From Myxococcota bacterium (GTDB lineage: Bacteria; Myxococcota_A; UBA9160; SMWR01), in assembly GCA_039030075.1 (NCBI GenBank), contig JBCCEW010000036.1:1-49080 (forward strand): a DNA stretch of 49,080 nt, in the 5' to 3' direction. A program made the position numbers and the translations under genes. A model generated the notes under the pieces. That model was not told where the DNA came from. It searched no databases and saw only the letters and a program-made list of their open reading frames with translations. Below, in pieces: positions 42,371 to 49,080 of the stretch. Each line of letters starts with the position of its first letter. The first letter of the stretch is position 1.

Positions 42371-43294
42371 ATGAGCCAGCGATTGAACTTGCAGAACACA
42401 CCCGACCCGACGGCGATCGAGGCCGAGCGCGTCCGCTTCTCGAACCGGGGCGTCGAGTTGCAGGGGGTCGTGTACAAGCGGGCCGACGGCGGCCATGTCC
42501 GTCCGGGGGTGATCACTGCGGGCGCTTGGACCGCGGTCAAGGAACAAATGTCCGGGACCTACGCCCGCGAGCTCGCCCTGCGCGGTTTCACCGCGCTTGC
42601 CTTCGACTTCACGGGTTGGGGCGAGAGCGGAGGAGAGCTCCGATTCGTCGAAGACCCGGAGGTGAAGACCGCAGACCTCCATGCGGCCGCCGACTATCTG
42701 GCAGGCCGGGCCGACGTGGATGCCCACGACATCACGGGCCTGGGAATCTGTGCGTCGTCCGGATACATGGCGGAGGTCGTCGCCGACAACCGCCAGCTTG
42801 CGCGGCTGGCGCTGGTCGCTCCGTGGCTTCACGACCGCTCGATCGCCGAGGAGGCCTACGGTGGCGCCGCGTCGGTCGCGGGGCTCATCCAGGCGACGGA
42901 GGCAGCAGAAGGCGCTTCGGACCCGCTGATCTTGACGGCAGCGAGCCTGACCGACGAGACAGCGCCGATGTATGGGGCTCCCTACTACACGGAAAGAGAC
43001 CGCGGCCTGATTCCCGAGTTCGACAACAAGTTCAGCGTGCTCACCTGGAAGCCGTGGCTCACCTACGACGGGCTCGCGTCGGCGGAGCGAATGACGAAGC
43101 CGGTGCTGATGGTCGGTTCGCCCTCGATGGCGCTTCCTGTCGGCGCAGAGGCCTACGAACGCCGCACGAAAGCCCCTCTCTCGAAAGTATGGCTCGGGGA
43201 GGACGTCAGCCAGTTCGATTTCTACGACCAAGCGGACGTTGTCGAAGTCGCGACCGATGCCGTCGCGAGATTCGTCCGCGGAGAGGGCTCGTGA
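42371..43294 (+). CDS. Alpha/beta hydrolase with Cys nucleophile motif and a missing His
   Basis: A 307-residue alpha/beta hydrolase of the dienelactone-hydrolase/YcjY type. The nucleophile elbow is GLGIC127ASSG, so the nucleophile is Cys rather than Ser. The usual His in the last motif (expected -HVDLYD) is Gln281 here (SQFDFYD), which would leave the triad incomplete. It either has a different base or is not a normal hydrolase. It is divergent from LysR at 41365 and its stop overlaps the GTG of the lipoprotein at 43291 (GTGA). The pair is therefore translationally coupled. Confidence 0.78.
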   Translation: MSQRLNLQNTPDPTAIEAERVRFSNRGVELQGVVYKRADGGHVRPGVITAGAWTAVKEQMSGTYARELALRGFTALAFDFTGWGESGGELRFVEDPEVKTADLHAAADYLAGRADVDAHDITGLGICASSGYMAEVVADNRQLARLALVAPWLHDRSIAEEAYGGAASVAGLIQATEAAEGASDPLILTAASLTDETAPMYGAPYYTERDRGLIPEFDNKFSVLTWKPWLTYDGLASAERMTKPVLMVGSPSMALPVGAEAYERRTKAPLSKVWLGEDVSQFDFYDQADVVEVATDAVARFVRGEGS

Positions 43295-44250
43295 TACCTC
43301 GGCGCTCGCTCGGAGGCTTGCTGATCGCGCTCCTCGCTGGGTGTGCCCACCCCGGGGGCGCGGTGTCACCCGACGAGGCGGCGGTCACCACCATCGTCGA
43401 GAGCGTCGCTGTCCTGGCCGACCGCGGGGAGTTCGACGCCTTGTCTCGCCTCTACGCCGATGAGTTCACGCTCGACTATTCCTCCTTGAACGCCCAGCCG
43501 GTGGCGAAGAAGACGCCGCTCGCGCTGATGGCTGAGTGGGCCAGCGTGCTGCCGGGGTTCGACCGGACACGACACGCGCTCTCCGGCGTTGCAGTGGGGG
43601 TGAGCGGGGACTTGGCCACTGCTCGTGCCGATGTCACCGCTTCTCACTGGATCGGCGGGGACGTCTGGCGCGTGAGTGGCCGCTATCACTACGCGCTGCG
43701 GAAGAGGAGCGGTCGATGGAGGATCACGTCCATGACGTTCACGCTGGGTAGGGAGGAGGGCTCGAGAGAGATTCTCCAGGTGGCATCGGAACTCGCGGCG
43801 TCGAGGGACTTGCCCGGAAACCACCGAGTCCGGGCCGAGCGGAACAAGCAGACGGTCCGTCGTTTCTTCGGGGCGCTCGACGCCGAGGACATGAGTGCGC
43901 TCGTGGACCTGTTCACGGAGGACGCGGTCCAGCGGAACCCCTATCACGGTGGTGTTTTCCCGCCTGAAGCCCGAGGCGAACAGGCATTGCGCGAATACTG
44001 GACTCCGTTACCTGCGAGCTTCGACCGAATGCGCTTTTCGGTCGACGCGCTGCTCGCTACCGAGGACCCGGACCTGGTCTTCGTGACCTTCCGGGGCGAG
44101 ATCACCCTGAAGAACGGAGCCGGACTCTACGAGAACCACTACTACGCCACGTTCCGCTTCGACGATGCCGGTCGGATCGTCGAGTATGTCGAGGTCTTCG
44201 ACCCCGTGGTGGCTGCGCGCGCGTTCGGTCGGCTCGAGGAACTCCGATAG
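43291..44250 (+). CDS. Lipoprotein with two NTF2-like domains
   Basis: A 319-residue protein. The N-terminus is a lipoprotein signal with lipobox LLAGC18, so it is anchored to a membrane facing the periplasm. Two NTF2-like cones follow: about 25-155 (IVESVAVLADRGEFDALSRLYADEF, SGRYHYALRKRSGRWRI) and about 175-315 (VRRFFGALDAEDMSALVDLFTED, NHYYATFRFDDAGRIVEYVEVFD). NTF2-like domains bind hydrophobic small molecules. The GTG at 43291 overlaps the hydrolase stop. It may present a substrate to its coupled partner or stabilise an enzyme. Confidence 0.78.
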   Translation: MIPRRSLGGLLIALLAGCAHPGGAVSPDEAAVTTIVESVAVLADRGEFDALSRLYADEFTLDYSSLNAQPVAKKTPLALMAEWASVLPGFDRTRHALSGVAVGVSGDLATARADVTASHWIGGDVWRVSGRYHYALRKRSGRWRITSMTFTLGREEGSREILQVASELAASRDLPGNHRVRAERNKQTVRRFFGALDAEDMSALVDLFTEDAVQRNPYHGGVFPPEARGEQALREYWTPLPASFDRMRFSVDALLATEDPDLVFVTFRGEITLKNGAGLYENHYYATFRFDDAGRIVEYVEVFDPVVAARAFGRLEELR

Positions 44251-44299
44251 ACGCTTGGAGCGGGCGCAGAAAGACGAGGTGACGAGTTCGCCGATGGGC

Positions 44300-45100
44300 T
44301 CAGCTGACGAGCATTCCGCCGTCGCAGCTGATGACCTCACCCACGGTGAACGCCCCCGCGCGCGAGCTCAGGAAGATCGCGAGGCCCGCGATGTCCTCGG
44401 GCGTTCCGACGCGCCCTCGCGGGTTGCCGGCGCCCAGCGCATCCCAGTCGGTGCCTTCGACGTCGCCGCCCGTCCCGACCCCGGTGCTGAGCATCCAGGT
44501 GGGGAAGGGGCCCGGCGCGATCGCGTTGACGATGATGTTTCGCTTCACGAGGCGCGCCGCCATCTGCTTGGTGAGCGCGTGCACGGCCGCTTTGGAGGGA
44601 CCGTAGGAGAAGGTCTCGAAGACGGGCGTCTTGATGCCGTCGATCGAGCCCACGTTGATCACGCGCGCCGGGTCGTCGGCCGTGCCGGCGGCTTCGAGCA
44701 GCGGCAGGGTCTGCTGGATCAGGAAGAACACGCCCTTGACGTTCGTGTCCATCACCTTGTCCCAGCCGTTCTCGGGGAACTCCTCGACGGGAGCGCCCCA
44801 GGAGACGCCGGCGTTGTTCACGAGGATGTCGAGCTTCTCCTCGCGCTCTTTCAGGAGACCCGCCAGCTCCGCGGCGCCCTCCCGGTCCGAGACGTTCGCC
44901 GGCAGGGAGATGCACTCGCCGCCGTACGCCTCGCTGAGTCGCTTCGCCGTGGCGTTGCACGCCTCGGCCTTCCGGGAGCTGATGTACACCTTGGCACCGG
45001 CTGCGAGGAAGCCCGCGGCGATCATCTCGCCGATCCCTCGCGAGCCGCCGGTCACGAGAGCGACCTTGCCCTCGATGGAAAAGAGGTTCTCGAAACCCAT
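44300..45100 (-). CDS. Short-chain dehydrogenase/reductase (RhlG/FabG-like)
   Basis: A 266-residue SDR. The NAD(P)-binding motif is TGGSRGIGE, the NNAG motif is present (LVNNAGVSWGAP), and the catalytic residues are Ser (VGSIDG), Tyr and Lys (SYGPSKAA). It oxidises or reduces an alcohol/ketone pair. The length and motifs are complete; the classical RhlG-like segment SRKAEACNATAKRL suggests NADPH use. It is the last of the minus-strand genes, 113 bases after the amidase stop, probably read from the same transcript. Confidence 0.9.
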   Translation of the reverse strand: MGFENLFSIEGKVALVTGGSRGIGEMIAAGFLAAGAKVYISSRKAEACNATAKRLSEAYGGECISLPANVSDREGAAELAGLLKEREEKLDILVNNAGVSWGAPVEEFPENGWDKVMDTNVKGVFFLIQQTLPLLEAAGTADDPARVINVGSIDGIKTPVFETFSYGPSKAAVHALTKQMAARLVKRNIIVNAIAPGPFPTWMLSTGVGTGGDVEGTDWDALGAGNPRGRVGTPEDIAGLAIFLSSRAGAFTVGEVISCDGGMLVS

Positions 45101-45214
45101 GGCTGGCTTCCTCCTGATTGGGTCCTTGGCGCGGTGGAGGATGCTAGACGATCTGGGCTCCGAGCGGACGCGGGAGGCGCAGCCCGTTCCGGTCCTAGCG
45201 GCGACGGTCCCCGA

Positions 45215-46630
45215 TCAGTCGAGCGGGGGGCGGCGCTTCCAGTGCTCCGTGGCCTCTTGAAAGGCGTAGGCCAGCTGGAGCACGCCAAAGTCGTCGTGGT
45301 GTCGGCCGACGATCTGGAGACCGACCGGGAGCCCATCGTCGGTGAAGCCGGCCGGGACCGAGATCGCAGGGTGGCCGGTGAGCGTCACGTAGGACGCAGA
45401 GCGCATCCAGTCGATGTAGTGCTTCATCGGGACGCCCTCGATCTCGGACGGGTACTCGAGGTCGACGTCGAAGGGCGGGACCTGGTTCACCGGGAGCATC
45501 ACGAACTCCACCTCTTCGAGGAGGGCGGCAAAGCGGGCGTGGACGGCGCTGCGCTCGCGCTCCGCGCGCAGCAGGTCCGTCGCTCCCAGGTCGTCGGCGA
45601 GCGCCAGGTTCCAGCGGATCGCGGGCTTGAGCGCTTCGCGGGCGGCGTCGGGAAGGCCGGAGAGGCCGGATGCAAAGAGGAGGGCACGGAAGGTATGGAA
45701 CGCCTCGTTCGCGCCGCTCCAGTCCATCTTCGATGCCTCGATGACCGCACCCAGCGACTCGAGCACCGGAATGGCTTCTGCTACGACGCGCGCGACACGC
45801 CGGTCCACGGGCAGTCCGCCGAGATCGGGGTCGAAGGCGATTCGCACGCCGCCGAATGAGCGCTCCAACCCGTCGCGAAAGTGCGCGCCGGGCGTCTCGA
45901 GAGAGATCGGCGACCGCGGGTCGGGGCCTGCCATGGCCGAGAGCAGAAGCGCGGTGTCCTCGACGGTGCGCGCCATCGGTCCGAGGACGGTGAACGCTTC
46001 CCAGGCCATGTGCGAGGCGGGCACGTTCGGGACGCGCCCCGGCGAGGGACGCAGCCCCACGACATTGTTGAAGTTGCCCGGGTTGCGGAGCGAGCCGCCC
46101 ATGTCCGAGCCGTCGGCGATCGGGAGCAGGCGCGCGGCGAGTGCGGCCCCGGCGCCGCCACTGGAACCGCCCGCCGATCGGGTGGTGTCGTAGGGATTGC
46201 GGGTCGGCCCGAAGACCGGGTTGAAGGTGTGCGACCCCGCGCCGAACTCGGGCATGTTCGTCTTGCCGATCGTGATCGCCCCCGCCGCGCGTACGCGCTG
46301 GACCAGCAGGTCGTCTGCTTCGGGCACGTGGTTCGCCAGGAGCGGAGAGCCCATCGTCGAGCGGATCCCTGCGGTCTGGACCGCGTCCTTGTGCGCGATC
46401 GGGAGCCCGTGGAGGGGCCCGAGGGATTCGCCCCGCGCCTGCTTCTCGTCCGCCTCCGCGGCCGACGCGCGCGCCTGCTCTGGCACGAGCGTGACGATGG
46501 CGTTGATCGCCGGATTCAGGCGCTCGATCCGCTCGAGGTGTGCCTCGAGGAGCTCGCGCGCCGAGAGCTCCCCGGACGCGACGAGTGCCGCGAGCTCGCA
46601 GGCGGTCTTTGCGCAGAGCAGCTCGTCCAC
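45215..46630 (-). CDS. Amidase (amidase-signature family)
   Basis: A 471-residue amidase-signature enzyme. The triad is Lys81 (PIAHKD), cis-Ser156 (AGGSSGGAG) and Ser180 (DMGGSLRNP), with the normal 24-residue spacing. The conserved segment GAITIGKTNMPEFG precedes the glycine-rich motif, as in all members. It hydrolyses an amide or ester in the cytoplasm. A GTG at 46630 starts the protein. The SDR lies downstream, and the Rieske oxygenase upstream, so all may be part of one catabolic cluster. Confidence 0.92.
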   Translation of the reverse strand: MDELLCAKTACELAALVASGELSARELLEAHLERIERLNPAINAIVTLVPEQARASAAEADEKQARGESLGPLHGLPIAHKDAVQTAGIRSTMGSPLLANHVPEADDLLVQRVRAAGAITIGKTNMPEFGAGSHTFNPVFGPTRNPYDTTRSAGGSSGGAGAALAARLLPIADGSDMGGSLRNPGNFNNVVGLRPSPGRVPNVPASHMAWEAFTVLGPMARTVEDTALLLSAMAGPDPRSPISLETPGAHFRDGLERSFGGVRIAFDPDLGGLPVDRRVARVVAEAIPVLESLGAVIEASKMDWSGANEAFHTFRALLFASGLSGLPDAAREALKPAIRWNLALADDLGATDLLRAERERSAVHARFAALLEEVEFVMLPVNQVPPFDVDLEYPSEIEGVPMKHYIDWMRSASYVTLTGHPAISVPAGFTDDGLPVGLQIVGRHHDDFGVLQLAYAFQEATEHWKRRPPLD

Positions 46631-46784
46631 GGCCCGAGAGCGTACCCGCCGCAGCCGATGCGCGCCGTGGATGGGTGTCGTCGCGACACGCCGGAGATCT
46701 CCGTCTCCTCGAGACCCGGACCACGGCAGGAACCGAGGGCGACCCGGAGATCTGGAAGGAGCAGGGTGGCCGTCAGCGAACGGC

Positions 46785-47915
46785 CTACGTCACCGGATCC
46801 AGCTCCGCCAGCGCTGTGCGGAGATTGCGATGGAAGTGGACGATCGCGGTTTCGAAACGCCCGAAGGTGAAGTGTTCGTTCGCGCCGCTCTCCATGGTCC
46901 GTTGGATGCTCTGCACGAGCGCGAGGTCTTCCGGGGCGCCGGTCTGCGTCACGAATTGGGCGTCCCGTCTTGCTGTTTCGATCGCTGCGGGTTCGCCGCC
47001 CGTGGGTGCGAGGGAATAGGCGATGTTGCGGGTTCGGCCCGGCGCGAGCGGCTCGTGTACGACCAGGATGGTGTGGCGCGACAAGACGGTGACCAGGGCG
47101 TTCGGAAACAGGTGGTAGACGTAGGTCACCCGGCCATCGATGCGACGCTCGGCCGCCGGGATGTCGGCGAGCTTCTCGATGCGTCGAAACGGGAAGGTCA
47201 CCCGGCTGTTCCGACCACAGTGCTCCACCACGTTCAGGTTGTCGTAGCCGTAGGGATAGAACGTCTCCGGATGGCCGTAGCGGATGTGGTAGCCCTCGAT
47301 GGCTCCCTCGATCGAGACCTTCCAGTTCGCCTCGACCTCGTTGTCGTGCGCATCGATCAGGTCGTGGTCGGCCGTGATCAGGTCGGGCAGACCCTCACCG
47401 GGTTCTTGCTCGCTGGGCTGTCCCGTCTGGGTGACGAAGACGATGCCGGCGCGCTCCTGCGCCAGGACCGGGACGAGGCCGTGGTTGTCCTTCTCGAGCC
47501 CCGGAAACCCGCGCTCGTGGGGGACCCCCGCGAGTCGACCGTCGAGACCGTAGGTCCAGCCGTGGTAGGGGCACTGGAACGCCTTCGCACAGCCCATCCC
47601 GCTCGCCACCTCGGCTCCCCGGTGGCGGCATGCGTTGCGGAAGGCGCGGACCTGGCCGTCCTTCCCCCGCACGGCCAGGATCGGGACGCCGGCCGCCTGG
47701 CGCGCGACGTAATCGCCGGGCTGCCGGAGCGCCGCGGACGGGCAGAAGGGTACGGCCACTCGGCGCAGCACGCTGAGCTCTCGAACGAAGCGCTCCTCGC
47801 TGCGATAGTGCTCGACCGGCTCGCGCCATACCTCGTCGCCGGTGTCGGTGGTTCCGTTGCGCACGTGCGAGAGGACGCGCTCCACCACGGCCTGGTCGTT
47901 CATGAAGCTGCTCAT
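46785..47915 (-). CDS. Rieske non-heme iron aromatic-ring oxygenase, alpha subunit
   Basis: A 376-residue Rieske oxygenase. The [2Fe-2S] site is Cys96-x-His98 and Cys115-x2-His118 (CRHRG, CPYHGW) and the mononuclear iron site is the Glu-rich NWKVSIEGAIEGYHIRYGHP segment with two His residues. It activates oxygen to hydroxylate or demethylate a ring, with electrons from a ferredoxin reductase not seen here. The ATG at 47915 gives MSSF; an ATG at 47903 is possible. It lies 23 bases after the CoA-transferase gene, so they are one operon. Confidence 0.92.
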   Translation of the reverse strand: MSSFMNDQAVVERVLSHVRNGTTDTGDEVWREPVEHYRSEERFVRELSVLRRVAVPFCPSAALRQPGDYVARQAAGVPILAVRGKDGQVRAFRNACRHRGAEVASGMGCAKAFQCPYHGWTYGLDGRLAGVPHERGFPGLEKDNHGLVPVLAQERAGIVFVTQTGQPSEQEPGEGLPDLITADHDLIDAHDNEVEANWKVSIEGAIEGYHIRYGHPETFYPYGYDNLNVVEHCGRNSRVTFPFRRIEKLADIPAAERRIDGRVTYVYHLFPNALVTVLSRHTILVVHEPLAPGRTRNIAYSLAPTGGEPAAIETARRDAQFVTQTGAPEDLALVQSIQRTMESGANEHFTFGRFETAIVHFHRNLRTALAELDPVT

Positions 47916-47938
47916 GGCGCTGCTTTCCCTTCGCAGGC

Positions 47939-49080
47939 TCAGTCCGCGGCGGCCAGGAGCAGCGCGATGGTTTCCTCGTCGACGCCGGCTTCGGCGAGCA
48001 CCTCGCGCGTGTGGGCACCGAGCGCAGGCGCCACGGCGTCGCCCGCCATCGGGTGCCGACTCAAGCGCAGCGGCGGGCCGACGGTCCGGAACTTTCCCCA
48101 CTCCGGGTGGTCGACTGTCGGGAAGCTGCCGTTGGCCGCGGCCTGGGGATCGGCGACGCCCTCCGCCACGGTTCGCACCGGTGCCCAGATCAGGCGTTTC
48201 CCGGCGAAGTGTTCGCTCCACTCGGCGAGGCTGCGGCTGGCGAAGACGGCGTCGAGCTGCTCGATCAAGGCCTTCGAGTGCTGGAAGCGGCCCACTGCAT
48301 CCGCGAAGCGTTCGTCCTCGAGGATCCGACGCTCGCCGAGCGACTCGCAGAACGTCTTCCAGTAGCGATCCGACTCGATCATCACCAGGAAGAGCCAGCG
48401 CCCGTCGCCGCACTGATAGTGGTTCCACAACGGGTTGCGGGCCTCGCGCCGATCGTGGCGCGGGGGCGACTCGCCGGTGGCCAGCGCCACCGCCGCATCG
48501 TTGCCCTCGATGTAGAAGCCGGTGTGCTGCAGCGAGACATCGATCACCTGGCCGTGGCCGTCCCGGTCGCGGGTCCGCAGCGCAGACAGGATCCCCACCG
48601 ACAGCGACAGGCTCGCCGAGTGATCGCCCATGCCGGGTCGTTGGAAGGCGGGCGGCGCGTCCGGCTCGTGGAGCTGGTCCATCAGGCCCGTGCGCGCCCA
48701 ATAGCTCGAGTAGTCGAAGGCCGGGGCGTCGGCCTCCGGGCCTTCCGGCCCGTAGCCGGACAGGCGCGCGATGATCAGCCCCGGGTGCTTCGCATGCAGG
48801 CTCTCGGGGTCGAGGCCGAACTTCGCCTGGCGCGCGGGCAGCAGGTTCGTGAGCAGCACGTCGGCCTGGTCCACGACCCGGTGGAGTGCCTCGACGGCCT
48901 GCGGCAGCGCGAGGTCCAGCGTCAGTGAGCGCTTGCCCCGGTTGTCCATGTGGAAGTGGGGCGCTCCGGCGAAGTCGCTATCGAAGCCCGCCATCCGCGG
49001 GAGGCTGTGGCGATAGATCTCGCCCCACGGCACTTCGATCTTGATGACTTCGGCGCCGAGATCGGCGAGGAGCGCGCCAC
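47939..49080 (-). CDS. Class III (CaiB/BaiF) CoA-transferase (partial, N-terminus off the right edge)
   Basis: The frame runs to 49080 and continues beyond; the last codons visible at the edge read GALLADLGAEVIKIEVPWGE, the conserved N-terminal part of the family. The transferase motif segments DNRGKRSLTLDL, LARLSGYGPEGP, the Asp residue in GMGDHSASLS and the interlocked C-terminal domain are present. It moves CoA from a thioester to a carboxylic acid. About 25 N-terminal residues are probably missing. The Rieske oxygenase follows at 23 bases, so an acid activated by this enzyme may enter the same route. Confidence 0.92.
   Translation of the reverse strand, partial: GALLADLGAEVIKIEVPWGEIYRHSLPRMAGFDSDFAGAPHFHMDNRGKRSLTLDLALPQAVEALHRVVDQADVLLTNLLPARQAKFGLDPESLHAKHPGLIIARLSGYGPEGPEADAPAFDYSSYWARTGLMDQLHEPDAPPAFQRPGMGDHSASLSLSVGILSALRTRDRDGHGQVIDVSLQHTGFYIEGNDAAVALATGESPPRHDRREARNPLWNHYQCGDGRWLFLVMIESDRYWKTFCESLGERRILEDERFADAVGRFQHSKALIEQLDAVFASRSLAEWSEHFAGKRLIWAPVRTVAEGVADPQAAANGSFPTVDHPEWGKFRTVGPPLRLSRHPMAGDAVAPALGAHTREVLAEAGVDEETIALLLAAAD

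Noticed and set aside
1-49080. CRISPR arrays, transposases, integrases, prophage genes, rRNA or complete tRNA genes
   Set aside because: None found: no regularly spaced repeats and no DDE or tyrosine-recombinase motifs in any credible gene.

Overview
This window looks like chromosomal DNA from a high-GC, Gram-negative bacterium of the old 'Deltaproteobacteria' type (Myxococcota or Desulfobacterota-like, probably uncultured or marine). That placement is inferred from two PEP-CTERM sorting signals, a probable UGA-encoded selenoprotein, an OprP/OprO-like porin, SelO, and a crowd of small catabolic modules each with its own TetR or LysR regulator. No phage, transposase or CRISPR array is visible. 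Both edges cut genes: an unknown membrane protein on the left and a class III CoA-transferase on the right.

Layout. 1-1283: partial membrane protein, then a non-coding stretch with a tmRNA/tRNA-3'-end-like repeat. 1284-4986: AhpD-like protein divergent from a TetR regulator, followed by a tight operon for a two-component flavin monooxygenase (oxygenase, CMD-family protein, flavin reductase). 4987-8488: a second copy of the tmRNA-like repeat, then SRPBCC protein/TetR, hotdog thioesterase, epoxide-hydrolase-like and cupin proteins. 8489-14406: TauD-type dioxygenase, PP2C phosphatase, two divergent FAD aromatic hydroxylases (one frameshifted) and a haloalkane dehalogenase. 14471-17832: duplicated ABM-domain protein, NodB-type deacetylase, two VOC proteins, a TetR and a small winged-helix regulator. 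17933-23573: secreted ceramidase-like protein with a HEAT-repeat partner, a beta-lactamase-fold hydrolase and SelO. 23664-29243: SRPBCC and NTF2-like proteins, TetR, secretory lipase, cytochrome P450 and an LLM flavin oxidoreductase. 29489-37755: large LamG/FG-GAP PEP-CTERM protein, LysR, a four-helix membrane protein translationally coupled to a probable selenocysteine redoxin, a second PEP-CTERM protein, TetR and porin. 37859-41145: GTP cyclohydrolase II, RibBA-like protein and a COG0523 GTPase. 41365-49080: LysR, alpha/beta hydrolase, two-domain NTF2 lipoprotein, SDR, amidase, Rieske oxygenase and CoA-transferase.

Taken together, most genes suggest uptake and oxidative breakdown of hydrophobic or aromatic compounds (flavin, P450, Rieske and Fe(II)/2-oxoglutarate oxygenases, lipase, ceramidase-like hydrolase, CoA-transferase, thioesterase), with riboflavin genes nearby. 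Substrates cannot be read from sequence.

The strongest unusual signal is the redoxin gene at 33794-34399. It is interrupted by one in-frame TGA at the redox-active position (W-U-P-F-T) and followed at the right distance by a bSECIS-like hairpin. Other points are a RibBA whose cyclohydrolase half has lost its zinc cysteines next to an intact stand-alone RibA, paired tmRNA-end-like repeats, perfect palindromic operators beside three TetR genes, and several enzymes with substituted catalytic or metal residues.
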